Virus record (IMG/VR): IMGVR_UViG_3300028801_000007
Location: 37,251 to 101,250 of that record
Reading direction: 5' to 3' (one strand)
DNA length: 64,000 nt
Origin: a virus
Both the position numbers and the translations under genes were made by a program. The notes under the pieces are model-generated. The model did not search any database and was not told where the DNA came from. It worked only from the letters and a program-made list of their open reading frames with translations. Below are positions 39,272 through 48,458 of the stretch, piece after piece (position 1 is the stretch's first letter; each line of letters starts with the position of its first letter).

Positions 39272-40075
39272 CTAGTCCGGCAGAAATACGACGAGAGGCA
39301 ATCCGGTATACGTGATACGAACTTGATCCAAGCGCCGCAATGGAATTAGCCCACCAAGCGAACTGAGCGTCGAGGGAACGGCACCTTTCACGAATACATT
39401 CGCGGTTCCGACTGGAATCGGCGCGTTAAACGTCAGCGTGGTGCCGCTCAATGAATAAGTATTTGGCCCCTGCTCAGCCGCATCAAAGGCTATCCAGAGA
39501 TTGGATGCGCTGCCATAGGCCTGGGAAAGAGTGAGAGCGGTAGTCGTGCCGGGAGTGAAATCGGTGCCAGCCACAAAACCAGGCAGGCCACCAGACCCCT
39601 TCTCATCAGTCAGAGCGCCGATAACACCTGCGCTGGAAAGCGTTATTCCGGTAGGAACAACAATTCCCTGTCGGATAATTACGATCGATGACGCGACGCC
39701 ATTGCTCACGGACAGGGTTCCGTCATGAAGCGCGGTATAGGTGAACGGAGATGCACCGACAGTGATATTCTGTGCTGGCTGAGCACGTGGCGAGGGGTCT
39801 ACAAGAGCGCCACCAGCGATAAGCGTGGCCAGATTTTCCAGTCCTCGGTATGCCTGCGGGACATCCGCACCTTGCGCGAATAAGTTGGCCGCATCCAGTG
39901 CGTCGAACGGAGAAACAGGTGTAGTGCCGCCGCCCCCGGATCCAGTCCCCAGCACCTGTACACCTAGGTTATAGAGGAACAGATACCAGTTGATGTTCAA
40001 AAATGCAGGTGCACCCTGGCCGTCGACCGAGATAGGGACGCTTTGCGGAGGAATGAGAGTAGGCAGACCGCTCAT
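39272..40075 (-). CDS. Virion-associated protein sharing a module with the tailspike
   Basis: The 267-residue protein has an N-terminal part with FLNINWYLFLYNLGVQVLG, then AQNITVGASPFTYTALHDGT, and a C-terminal module (about residues 171-231: TALTLSQAYGSASNLWIAFD, SLSGTTLTFNAPIPVGT) closely similar to residues 181-241 of the tailspike. It follows the gp10-like gene by gene order, where P22 has its tail needle. It lacks the needle's coiled coil, so I call it only a structural protein. Confidence 0.65.
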   Translation of the reverse strand: MSGLPTLIPPQSVPISVDGQGAPAFLNINWYLFLYNLGVQVLGTGSGGGGTTPVSPFDALDAANLFAQGADVPQAYRGLENLATLIAGGALVDPSPRAQPAQNITVGASPFTYTALHDGTLSVSNGVASSIVIIRQGIVVPTGITLSSAGVIGALTDEKGSGGLPGFVAGTDFTPGTTTALTLSQAYGSASNLWIAFDAAEQGPNTYSLSGTTLTFNAPIPVGTANVFVKGAVPSTLSSLGGLIPLRRLDQVRITYTGLPLVVFLPD

Positions 40076-41712
40076 GCTGAACTGAATGCTTTCATCGTTG
40101 CACCAACAAGGTCGCGATTCACTGGATCGATCACTTCCAGATCGACCACATTATCCCGGCCCCAGCCTAGCTTGCGCCACATCGTGCGTGTGCGATACTC
40201 ACCTATTGCACCCATCGGCGCATACATACGATCGCCGAATGTCCTGCCGCCATCGCGAGAGATCGAGAGTCCGCAGCGCGGATTCGTACCCATGCCGCTT
40301 GGGTTGCCGACCCCAACGTTAAAATCGAGTTGTAGGCTTTGCATGAAAACACGTCCGCGTTGCCCGCCGTCCCAAATATGTGGTGCGCGTCGCTTTGCCA
40401 GCAGTGGCCAGCCAGCATCGGTATAGGCGGCTCTCGTAAGTTGGTACAGAGCCCCGTTTTGATAGTCGCCAACGACGCGCATACCCTGGAAGTTCATGAA
40501 TGCGTTCGAACGGTGGCGATGGAACTCCTTTGCATACGGATCGTACGAAAGGCGCTTGTGCAGCAGCCCTGATTGCCCGTCATAGCACCAGCACGTGTCT
40601 GCGGTCGGGAATATCAGCACATAGAATTCATGCGTGTCTTCCTGATAGGTGTATCCGATTGCGTCGTCGGTGGTCGCGTATGTGGCCACCTCCGCACCGA
40701 AAGAAGGCGTAGATATGACCTGATCGAGAAAGCCTTGCGTCCGCACGATCACATTCTCGCCGCGCTCCGACCGCCCGAACCAGATCAACCCTTCCTGACC
40801 CTGGGACCCATAGCGAGCCACCGAGTGTTTAGCCTTGCAACCGACCTGCAAAAGGGTGCCGACAATGCGCTGAAAGGCAAAGGTCGCGCCTACACCACCT
40901 GGCGCGCCGCCAGCGTTGTACCAAATCTCTGTCGTCTTATCGCCTATCAACCACAGCAGCTCTTTGTTCTCGATCACGGCCACGAGGTTGTCAGCCGCGG
41001 CATCCTTGAGTGCGAAGAACAGCGCATTGAACGTCAGGCTATACGGCTGCGAGTTCGAATAGAACGTCTGTGTGCCCGGCTTGTTGAAGATCCACCAACC
41101 GTCGATATAGGCAACCGTATCTGAGCCTAGAAAACTCGGATCGTTGATCTGAGTGAAGGCCTGCGTCGCTATGTCATAGAGATAACCGTTCGGGCCATCT
41201 ACGATCACGGCGTTGCCGCCGCCCGTATTGTTGTCGCGGATGTGCACGGGGCCGGTGCTGGTTTGGAGCGTACCGACCGAAGTCAGAGACAAGGTGGGAA
41301 ACACGGTGGGCGCCGTCATTGTCGCAGTGACGAGATAGCAAGTGTTTCCAATGACCGCTAGGGCTGTCGTATCGACCGTGCTACCCGTCCCGTTCGGCAC
41401 CGTGTCGTTATTGGCCGGAAGCTCCCACAGCCCGCGCACCTCCAGCGAAGGGCCGGAGTACGGCATGGGCCACACGGTCATTGTCGAAGTGAATCCGGGC
41501 GCACCGGCCCCGGCGACAGGTGCGGCGACAAGTTGGTTTAGGCCTGGGCAACCCAGCAGACCAAGCACCTCTTTGGAGTTGCCCGGATCGACCTCGGCGT
41601 ACATGTTGATGCACATCTGATCGTCTTGCAGATGGTTAGGCGCATTGTCCTGACCGCCAGCCAGGCCAAAATCACCGAACAGGTTCAGAGGTCCGTTATT
41701 ACCGCCTGGCAT
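40072..41712 (-). CDS. P22 gp10-like packaged DNA stabilization / tail hub protein
   Basis: The start at MPGGNNGPLNLFG has GGAGG upstream and touches the previous stop. The 546-residue protein has the gp10-type entry (QMCINMYAEVDPGNSKEVLG, LLGCPGLNQL) and repeated beta-propeller-like segments (TEIWYNAGGAP, EGLIWFGRSERGENVIV). In P22, gp10 binds below gp4 to close the portal channel and carries the needle and tailspikes. Confidence 0.78.
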   Translation of the reverse strand: MPGGNNGPLNLFGDFGLAGGQDNAPNHLQDDQMCINMYAEVDPGNSKEVLGLLGCPGLNQLVAAPVAGAGAPGFTSTMTVWPMPYSGPSLEVRGLWELPANNDTVPNGTGSTVDTTALAVIGNTCYLVTATMTAPTVFPTLSLTSVGTLQTSTGPVHIRDNNTGGGNAVIVDGPNGYLYDIATQAFTQINDPSFLGSDTVAYIDGWWIFNKPGTQTFYSNSQPYSLTFNALFFALKDAAADNLVAVIENKELLWLIGDKTTEIWYNAGGAPGGVGATFAFQRIVGTLLQVGCKAKHSVARYGSQGQEGLIWFGRSERGENVIVRTQGFLDQVISTPSFGAEVATYATTDDAIGYTYQEDTHEFYVLIFPTADTCWCYDGQSGLLHKRLSYDPYAKEFHRHRSNAFMNFQGMRVVGDYQNGALYQLTRAAYTDAGWPLLAKRRAPHIWDGGQRGRVFMQSLQLDFNVGVGNPSGMGTNPRCGLSISRDGGRTFGDRMYAPMGAIGEYRTRTMWRKLGWGRDNVVDLEVIDPVNRDLVGATMKAFSSA

Positions 41713-42704
41713 TATCGGTAACCTCCATGAGTCACCCATCCGCCATCGGGCCTGTTCCCTCGCGACAGCTCACGGTCATAGTTCGACACGTTCGCCGGCT
41801 TCGCATTGAGCGCTTTTACAAACTCTCGCGCCTCCTTCGCATTCAACGTGATGGCCGGAGTAAGCGGGAAGCCATACTCCGCACAGATTTCTTTCGCGAG
41901 CAGCCACTTGAGCATTCGGCTGTAGCCCTGAGGCATGACAAGGACTTGCTGCAACGTAAGATTTTGTAGGATCGTATCCGTGAACAGATGGCACTCTGTG
42001 CTGTTACCCGGGGTCTGGTAGACATTCAGAAGGCCATACGGGAACGTATTGTTGTACCATGCCACGGTAGGCCACGGCCCAGGCTGGGCCTTGTATAGGA
42101 ATTGCGTGTACTGTGTTTCCGTAGCGTAGACGTCAAGCGTGAAATCGAGCGCATTGAAGCGTGTGAATCCGTGCGTGATGCGCAGCGGGCGCGGAATCGG
42201 CAAGTCACCGGGGACTGTGAAGGTGATGCTATCCAGGCCGGCAGAGTTTCCGATCGCCGGCGCAGACATCGTTATGGTCGTCGGCGTTACCGACAGCACT
42301 GTGGCATTGACCGGAATCAGTCCCTGCGCATCTGACAGGATCGAGCCGGAGCCAACCTGAAAAGCCGGATTCTGTCCGGAGACAAGCTGCGGCGGCAGGT
42401 TGGTAATTCCGGCTATGACCGGTGAGCCTGCCGTTAGAGTCCCGGTAAAAGGCTGCAGTCCGAGCAGGGTGCATACCGGATTGCCTATCTTGTACAGGCG
42501 CTGCTGCGCCGTCCACGAAAGAATGTTTTCCTGCGAGCCAAATATATGGTCTTTATCCAGGCTGAGCGAGTCGAGCAAATCGTTCAGCGTGTCCAAACAA
42601 TCCGCAGCGTCGAACTCCGCGAGCTGCTCGCCAGACTGATACGAATTGATGCGACGCAGCGCCCCTTTGATGAGGCTCTCTGCCGTAGTGGTTCCAATGG
42701 TCAT
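41712..42704 (-). CDS. P22 gp4-like tail accessory protein
   Basis: The true start is MTIGTTTAESLIKGAL. The longer frame only reads through the preceding gene out of phase. The 330-residue protein has the gp4-type N-terminus (LIKGALRRINSYQSGE, DCLDTLNDLLDSLSLD) and C-terminal helix (YSRMLKWLLAKEICAEYGFP). The central stretch (about 65-135) is extended by beta-rich sequence. It would form the first ring attached below the portal. Confidence 0.85.
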   Translation of the reverse strand: MTIGTTTAESLIKGALRRINSYQSGEQLAEFDAADCLDTLNDLLDSLSLDKDHIFGSQENILSWTAQQRLYKIGNPVCTLLGLQPFTGTLTAGSPVIAGITNLPPQLVSGQNPAFQVGSGSILSDAQGLIPVNATVLSVTPTTITMSAPAIGNSAGLDSITFTVPGDLPIPRPLRITHGFTRFNALDFTLDVYATETQYTQFLYKAQPGPWPTVAWYNNTFPYGLLNVYQTPGNSTECHLFTDTILQNLTLQQVLVMPQGYSRMLKWLLAKEICAEYGFPLTPAITLNAKEAREFVKALNAKPANVSNYDRELSRGNRPDGGWVTHGGYR

Positions 42705-43033
42705 GAAAAAGCTCCCGCGGTGAACTGGCTGGACACGGCCATCTTCGGCGCATTGACCGTAAGCGTTATTGGCGGCGTGTAGGCTTCGCTCACCGGAGTC
42801 GTGTTGGTCACTGTGACCGGTTGCCCTGCTGCTGGCGATTGCGCTGTTACGACGTCTACCGGCGCTCCGGGTTGCCACACGATGGCCACCGGCCAAGGGG
42901 AGAAATATCCAACTGTCGGCGCAGAAGTCTGAGCGTTCGGCACAGAGCCATCGTTCGGAACGATATTGGCCTCGATCAGCGCCACGGTAGCCGCTCGATA
43001 GTTCAGGCCAACCAGATTCGGCATCGTCGCCAT
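42701..43033 (-). CDS. PASTA-domain virion-region protein (110 aa)
   Basis: The protein begins MATMPNLVGLNYRAATVALI, the classic PASTA opening (P-x-hydrophobic-V-G, then a helix), continues with IVWQPGAPVDVVTAQSPAAG, the Q-SP-AG signature, and ends ITLTVN. PASTA domains bind muropeptides or act as spacers in cell-wall proteins. Here it lies between coat/decoration and gp4 genes, so it may sit on the virion surface or help contact peptidoglycan. Start could also be at 43039 or 43024. Confidence 0.75.
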   Translation of the reverse strand: MATMPNLVGLNYRAATVALIEANIVPNDGSVPNAQTSAPTVGYFSPWPVAIVWQPGAPVDVVTAQSPAAGQPVTVTNTTPVSEAYTPPITLTVNAPKMAVSSQFTAGAFS

Positions 43034-43048
43034 ACCCATTCATCCGAA

Positions 43049-43075
43049 AGAAAAAGAGCCGCCCTAAGGCGGCCC
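43049..43075 (-). terminator. Rho-independent terminator after coat/decoration genes
   Basis: On the minus strand GCCGCC-TTAG-GGCGGC is followed by TCTTTTTCTTT. It separates the coat and decoration genes from the lower-copy tail genes, so it can reduce transcription of the latter. Confidence 0.8.
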
Positions 43076-43106
43076 CAAGGCCCCGAGGCCACCCGAGGAG
43101 ACTCGA

Positions 43107-43514
43107 TTACCAGTCCATCTGGTTGCCAGAAGCGGGCTTGATCCAGTTGGGTTGGACGCGCAGAACGTTGACCTGATACGTTTCAGCGGTGGGCGTGATC
43201 GGCGATGCGGTTGCGTTGATATAAGTGATCGCAAGCGTATCGACTGCCGACACGCGAACGTTCACGATACCCAAACCAGCTTGGAAGCTCGGCTTGCTCA
43301 CATCCACATTGTCGGTAACCAACAGGCCAATGCCGGTTGCAGCAAAGGTCTGTTCGGCAGTCGTGTTTGCCGCCACAGCGGTGGGCGTCAGAGCGATGGA
43401 GAAAATCCCCGTCTTCTGGACGTTACCGATCGGCGACTGGACGGTATCCGGCTGAGTCGCTACGTTCGGCCCAGGATTCGAGCCATCGACGTTAGTGCTT
43501 GAAGGGAATGCCAT
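43107..43514 (-). CDS. Putative decoration protein (135 aa)
   Basis: Directly downstream of the coat gene and upstream of the terminator, the usual place of an abundant decoration protein. The sequence is beta-rich (IFSIALTPTAVAANTTAEQT, VRVSAVDTLAITYINATASP). No specific family recognised. Confidence 0.65.
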   Translation of the reverse strand: MAFPSSTNVDGSNPGPNVATQPDTVQSPIGNVQKTGIFSIALTPTAVAANTTAEQTFAATGIGLLVTDNVDVSKPSFQAGLGIVNVRVSAVDTLAITYINATASPITPTAETYQVNVLRVQPNWIKPASGNQMDW

Positions 43515-43526
43515 GATATTTTCTCC

Positions 43527-44912
43527 TTAGCCCGACACGCGGCAAGCCAGCGAACGATAGAGGCTCGAAAATCCGTATGCCACATCCATACGTGTCGGTT
43601 CCGCGTCGTTATTGATCGTATATTGCGTTGCAACCCGGATCGATAGACCGAGATCTTCATCGAATGCTCGACTTGCTTCGACCGCGGTGCGCGGCAGCGG
43701 CAAATCGACGAAGGCCAGTGCGAAGGCATCCCGATGGAAGTACAGATTTTCCGTCGAGGAGGTCGCCGCTGCTGCGCCGCCGTTGATCGTCACAGCCGGG
43801 TTCCCAGTGAATGCAGCACGCGCTTGGCAGTTCTGGAACTGGCCGCCCGTGATCACGCACTCGCCGATCGTTACCGACAGCGTGCCGGTACCGCTCGACG
43901 TATAGACGCCGGTCGTTGCGTTGAACGTGCCAGCCGCGAGCGTCGCAGGAGCGAAGCCGGGACCGCCAGGCGCAGCCGACCCAGTGAGTTGCGCGTAGCC
44001 GCCCGGAGGAAGCACCACGAACTGCTTGAGCGTGGTGCCGTAGCTGCCGCGGTTCTGCGGGTTGACCGGGAAGATACCGGCGATCTGGATCGTGTCGCCG
44101 ACCGTGCACTGAGCTGCAGTGTTGGTCAAGCCTTGGATGTTCAACACACCCGTCTGCGCCCAGCCCGAAGTGAGCAACGCCGAACCAGCAGAAGCCGTAG
44201 TCACGCCAGCCAAGACCGGCGTACCAGTCAAGGTGCCAGTCGTATAGTTGGCGATGTTCGGATCTTCGAACCAGTCGGCGCCGGCGGTCTTCAAGGCGAT
44301 CATGCCCGTCTCGAAGTAGTCGCTGATGTTCGCTTGCGGATTGAAGAGGCCCGACAGTGCCGGCGTCAGGAACGCATTGGCAATTGGGTGCATCACGGCG
44401 GTCGGGATCAAGCCCTTGGGCATGCCTTCCGACACGAGGATAGCGCGAGCGTTGGTGAATGCTTGGAGCGCCGCCTGTGCGGTCTGGCCGCTGCCGGGGG
44501 GCGTACCGGGCGTGCCTTGACGGTTTGCGGTGTTCTGCAAAGCGAAGTAGGCGCCGTCCGAATCGATGCGGTTACCCACTGCGACGCAAGCCGGGTGGAT
44601 GAAGCGCTCTTCGAAGTCGTCGATGTCCAACAGCATGTTGATGGTGTTGAACTGGATGTCGACGTGGAACTGATACAGGATGTTGACCGGTACGTAGTTC
44701 TCCGTGCTGGGCTCGACATTGAGCGCAGGGCCGAAAGTACCGAGGTAGCGCGGGGGCAGGCGGACGTTACACGTCGCACCGATCTTGCGGCCCTTTTGCC
44801 CGAATTCTTTGTCGTACTGGCGGTTGAATTTGTCCGTCAAAACGCACATGTTTGCCAGAACCGGGAGTGCCCGGTTGGTGATCTGGCTGATCGTGAGTAG
44901 CTGATTTGACAC
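43527..44912 (-). CDS. Major capsid protein, P22 coat (gp5) family
   Basis: The 461-residue protein has an N-terminal arm (LLTISQITNRALPVLANMCV), a P-domain with RKIGATCNVRLPPRYLG, DIDDFEERFIHPACVAVGNR, an inserted beta-rich domain (about 200-320) corresponding to the P22 I-domain, and the conserved C-terminal ENLYFHRDAFALAFVDLPLP. It forms the icosahedral shell with the upstream scaffold. The order portal-scaffold-coat-gp4-gp10 is that of P22. Confidence 0.92.
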   Translation of the reverse strand: MSNQLLTISQITNRALPVLANMCVLTDKFNRQYDKEFGQKGRKIGATCNVRLPPRYLGTFGPALNVEPSTENYVPVNILYQFHVDIQFNTINMLLDIDDFEERFIHPACVAVGNRIDSDGAYFALQNTANRQGTPGTPPGSGQTAQAALQAFTNARAILVSEGMPKGLIPTAVMHPIANAFLTPALSGLFNPQANISDYFETGMIALKTAGADWFEDPNIANYTTGTLTGTPVLAGVTTASAGSALLTSGWAQTGVLNIQGLTNTAAQCTVGDTIQIAGIFPVNPQNRGSYGTTLKQFVVLPPGGYAQLTGSAAPGGPGFAPATLAAGTFNATTGVYTSSGTGTLSVTIGECVITGGQFQNCQARAAFTGNPAVTINGGAAAATSSTENLYFHRDAFALAFVDLPLPRTAVEASRAFDEDLGLSIRVATQYTINNDAEPTRMDVAYGFSSLYRSLACRVSG

Positions 44913-44986
44913 GTGTAGCTCCTAAGCGCGCCATGAGGCGCAAAGCATCCGCAAAAGCGCAGCTTAGGGACCACCGGAGATGCGGC

Positions 44987-46021
44987 TTAATGCCGCTTAC
45001 GTGAACCGAGATTGACGCGGTTGCGCTTGGCAAAGTCCTCGATTGATTCCCGGATGTTCATATCCTTCGAATCTTTCGAAGCTGCTGCGTTACCGCCTGC
45101 ATCTAACGGCGCGAACACCGGGGCCGGCTTGCTGCGCGGCTTGCTCAGGTCAATGCCTGTATTGGTGCTCGGCTCGGTCTTGGCGACCTTCCCGTTGGAT
45201 GCTTCTTTGCTCGACTTGCTGTCGTGCTCGGTTTGAGTGCTACCACCGAATGGCGTGAGTGTACTCTCAATTTTTCCGATTTTCACTAATTGGGTGTGTG
45301 GCGACAATTTCAGTAGCGAAACTAATACATCCGGGTTCTTGGCCAGATAGTAGGTCAGTTCGGCCACCATCTCGGATTCTTCGAGGTAAGTACCGATGGC
45401 TGGCGACAGCGTAGAGTCGTTGCCCATGATCGTTTCTTCGAAGTCTGGCACCAGGTCTATGGCCTTCACAATGCGGCCTTTGGCGGTCTCGATACGCTCG
45501 TCATACTCGCGCTTTTGCGCCGCAGTACGGTCTTCTTCGGCCTTTTCAGCCAGGCGTTTGTCGACGCCGTACTGAATCATTGCGTCCACCCAATCGTTCT
45601 CGCTGGAGAAATTCTGGCGCAATGGGGGTACCGGTGCAGTGCTTTCCACCGTCTCCGGGGTACTCCCTTGCTTGAGCGCCGCCAATTGTTTCTCAAGATT
45701 CTCGGCGCGCTGCTCTGCAAGATGGCGCTGATTGTACTCGGCCTCGGCGAACTCTTCGGCTTCCATGCGCTTGCGATGCTGCTTGCCGACGGCCCTTTGC
45801 ATGCGCTTCGTGAGCACCTCCTTATCGGCGGCACTCAGACCTTTTTCATCTTCGTCGTCGTCTTGGTCTTGATCCTGCTGCTGCCCGGTCGGCTTGCTGG
45901 CATCCTTGCCCTCGGGCTTTTGCGCTTGCACTTGCTGATCACCTTGGGGCTGATCCAACTCGACTCCGGCATCGGCCAGGATTCCAGTCAGATCGGTACT
46001 ATCGAGTACGGTTACGGTCAT
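44987..46021 (-). CDS. Scaffolding protein
   Basis: The ATG coding MTVTVLDSTDL has GGAG 7 bases before it. The 344-residue protein is highly charged and mostly helical: a Gln/Asp-rich stretch (QQQDQDQDDDEDEKGLSAAD), a coiled coil (MEAEEFAEAEYNQRHLAEQR) and a basic C-terminus (FAKRNRVNLGSRKRH). That composition and its place before the coat gene identify a scaffold that directs procapsid assembly and leaves through portal or shell openings. Confidence 0.85.
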   Translation of the reverse strand: MTVTVLDSTDLTGILADAGVELDQPQGDQQVQAQKPEGKDASKPTGQQQDQDQDDDEDEKGLSAADKEVLTKRMQRAVGKQHRKRMEAEEFAEAEYNQRHLAEQRAENLEKQLAALKQGSTPETVESTAPVPPLRQNFSSENDWVDAMIQYGVDKRLAEKAEEDRTAAQKREYDERIETAKGRIVKAIDLVPDFEETIMGNDSTLSPAIGTYLEESEMVAELTYYLAKNPDVLVSLLKLSPHTQLVKIGKIESTLTPFGGSTQTEHDSKSSKEASNGKVAKTEPSTNTGIDLSKPRSKPAPVFAPLDAGGNAAASKDSKDMNIRESIEDFAKRNRVNLGSRKRH

Positions 46022-46281
46022 TTGCATTCTCCAACGAAGAGTGGCGAATATTTACGCTCGAAAACCTCTTTCGGATTGATATAGACATACCCATCCTCCT
46101 GAGTTACCAGATAGTCACCTTCGATCGGAAAGTAACGAGCCGTCATTTCTTCGGTGATTATCGAGTTTGTACCATCTCGGAGAGCCACGTCGTATGAACC
46201 GTTGTTGTGCGCCTCATTGTCAATGCTAACTATCTCGATAGCTCGTACCTTTACTGGTTTTGCCGTATGCGTAAAGTTCAT
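46018..46281 (-). CDS. Small head-region protein (87 aa)
   Basis: Overlaps both portal and scaffold genes by 4 bases. The product has KVRAIEIVSIDNEA, IITEEMTARYFPIEGDYLVT and GYVYINPKEVFERKY, a beta-rich pattern common in small proteins next to podovirus portal genes. Function unknown. Confidence 0.65.
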   Translation of the reverse strand: MNFTHTAKPVKVRAIEIVSIDNEAHNNGSYDVALRDGTNSIITEEMTARYFPIEGDYLVTQEDGYVYINPKEVFERKYSPLFVGECK

Positions 46282-48458
46282 TGCTGCTCTCCGGTGGGCT
46301 GCTGAGGTTGAACGGCTCGGTCGGCCGCAGATTGTGATGCATCATGCAAAAGCTGTTTTTCGAGCATCCGCGCATCGTGGCCACGGTCGGCGTTTGAGTC
46401 GATGATCTTGCCGCCGGCGCGGATTTCTTCGACTTGCAGCGACGTAGCGGCACGTGTCTCGGTGTCGTGCGCTTTGACGACAGCCGCCATATGCGCCTTC
46501 TGCAATCCCTGCTTGATCTCCGTTGTCACCGCCTGGAGCTGCTGCTGGAGCGTCGTGATCTGGTTGGCCTGCGCCTGAACGATGCTCTTGGCGCGGCTCG
46601 ATAGGCCCTCCATGATCTTCTTCAAGCCCTCGGGATTCGAGGCCATCAGCCGGTCGGCCAACTCCTGCATGTACGGATGGTCTATCGAACGGAATACCAA
46701 ATCCGGGGCAGTCTTGGCGATAATCTCTGCTAGCGGCGGGATCTTGATCATCTCGACCAGATTCGATGCACCCTCTTCGCGTTTCGTCTCATAGCCTGGA
46801 CCGGTGTCCATCACGACATCGTACTTGCCGATAGAGAGGTCATTCTTGACGCGCTCGATACCGCCATCGTCGGTCTCTTTGTCGTTGACCTTGACCATCT
46901 GCGGCGTCGAGTCCTCGCCGATCACGCGCTGCATGCGACCTGGTTCTGAGTAGTAAGTCGGAATCCATTCGACCATAACGCGCCAGCACTGGGCGATGGC
47001 CTGCGTCAGGTTGTCGTAATACTGGAAGTGCGACTGATCTGAGAGCCACTGACGACGGTCTATGGCGCGGCCAGATACAACGACACCCTGCTGATCCTGT
47101 CCGGGCTCGTTCGGCATGCCAGCCACAGCGACCAAGTTAGACCTCATACCCTGCACGAACTCGCTGAAACCCGCCTCGATTTGTGCCGGTGGCTGACGTG
47201 CTGGCGCTGGGATCATGATCGGCAGACTGCCGGTCTCGATGACGATCGGCTTGTATGTCAGTACCGAGTATGACTTTTGGTTTGCATTATCCCACTCAGG
47301 GTGGCCGTCAAGCTGCCCTTCTGCTGCGACCCACGGCGCTTTAGGCGCGAGCCCTAGACGCTTGATCTTAGCCACTTCGCCATAGTTGACCATGCGCTGA
47401 GGGTCCATCATCGAATCGACCATGCCCTTGCGTCGGATCGCACCGTCCACATCCATCGTGTTGCCATCGACACGAAACACCGGAATCATGCTTCCGGGCA
47501 ACTCCTGGCGCTCGACTACGACCAGGCCATTGAGCCTGAACCATTCCACCTGGCGCTTTACCGAGTCACGCTCGTTGACAATTCGAATGCCTGCCTGCGT
47601 TAAGCTATCGACAGCATCTTTCAGCGAGGCCACTGAGCCTGTTATCCGCTTCAACTCCGACTGGTAGACCATATGCTCTTGGCCAGTCTTGTCGACGATC
47701 TGATAGAGCTTCTCTGGCTTCTCACGGATGCGGAAATACTCGGCGAGCCGGATTTCCTCTTTGTCTTCCCAGTCGATGCGGCTCTGCTGGCGGTCGATAT
47801 CGTTCCACTGCACATTCTTCGCGTTCGGGTAGCGACGGCGGTACTCCTGCCGCTTCATCTTGACTGATATCAAGCACCAGTTCTGGTCAGCGCCGCTAGG
47901 CATCATGGCGCTCGGGTCCATGTGCACACTGAAAATATTGCGGATCGGCAGGATGCGTAGATCCTTCTGGAACGAGCGCGGGTCGACATACTCAGCGACT
48001 AGCCGGAAGTAGCCCTCGCCTGCATCTACAGCACGCTCGGCGGCCAGATCGTAGGCGATCGACGCTTCGGAACGCGTTTCAACATGCCGACCGATGCCGT
48101 TGATGATTTCGGCGAGCTCGACATCGGCGCCATCGCCTACCGGATGGCACTTGCCGCGCGGACGCTGCTGCTTGATGTTGTTCACCACGCGGCGCACGAA
48201 TGCATCGGTGAGGTTGATGGTCAGCTCAGGCGAATCCTCGGAAGCGCTCGTGCCCGTATCGTGGTCCCACTGATCGCCGTCACGGAACAGCATCGCAGCC
48301 TTAGCGCGTTTGCGGTTATCGGAATAAGCTTCAGCCGCGATCTGCAGGCGGTCTTTTGCTTCGAGCCATATTTCTTCGTCAGAGATCGCAGCAAACTCGC
48401 GATCCTCTTCGGTGCGCTGGGTTGGCTCGTTGGCGCCGTGTGTTACTTGGTCGGTCAT
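46278..48458 (-). CDS. Portal protein, P22 gp1 family
   Basis: The 726-residue protein starts with the family's helix (YSDNRKRAKAAMLFRDGDQW) and the WDH segment, then LTINLTDAFVRRVVNNIKQQ, RRYPNAKN, and a long helical C-terminal barrel (SRAKSIVQAQANQITTLQQQ). Length and gene order match P22 gp1. It forms the dodecameric ring for DNA packaging and ejection and overlaps the terminase gene by 4 bases. Confidence 0.93.
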   Translation of the reverse strand: MTDQVTHGANEPTQRTEEDREFAAISDEEIWLEAKDRLQIAAEAYSDNRKRAKAAMLFRDGDQWDHDTGTSASEDSPELTINLTDAFVRRVVNNIKQQRPRGKCHPVGDGADVELAEIINGIGRHVETRSEASIAYDLAAERAVDAGEGYFRLVAEYVDPRSFQKDLRILPIRNIFSVHMDPSAMMPSGADQNWCLISVKMKRQEYRRRYPNAKNVQWNDIDRQQSRIDWEDKEEIRLAEYFRIREKPEKLYQIVDKTGQEHMVYQSELKRITGSVASLKDAVDSLTQAGIRIVNERDSVKRQVEWFRLNGLVVVERQELPGSMIPVFRVDGNTMDVDGAIRRKGMVDSMMDPQRMVNYGEVAKIKRLGLAPKAPWVAAEGQLDGHPEWDNANQKSYSVLTYKPIVIETGSLPIMIPAPARQPPAQIEAGFSEFVQGMRSNLVAVAGMPNEPGQDQQGVVVSGRAIDRRQWLSDQSHFQYYDNLTQAIAQCWRVMVEWIPTYYSEPGRMQRVIGEDSTPQMVKVNDKETDDGGIERVKNDLSIGKYDVVMDTGPGYETKREEGASNLVEMIKIPPLAEIIAKTAPDLVFRSIDHPYMQELADRLMASNPEGLKKIMEGLSSRAKSIVQAQANQITTLQQQLQAVTTEIKQGLQKAHMAAVVKAHDTETRAATSLQVEEIRAGGKIIDSNADRGHDARMLEKQLLHDASQSAADRAVQPQQPTGEQQ

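Noticed and set aside
42705-43043. N-terminal extension of the gp4-like gene
   Set aside because: The extra 113 residues are the PASTA gene read in another frame; the family start and a good spacing support 42704.
44981-44995. Terminator between scaffold and coat genes
   Set aside because: GCGGC-ATTAA-GCCGC makes a hairpin over the scaffold stop, but there is no U-tract; it may at most affect mRNA stability.
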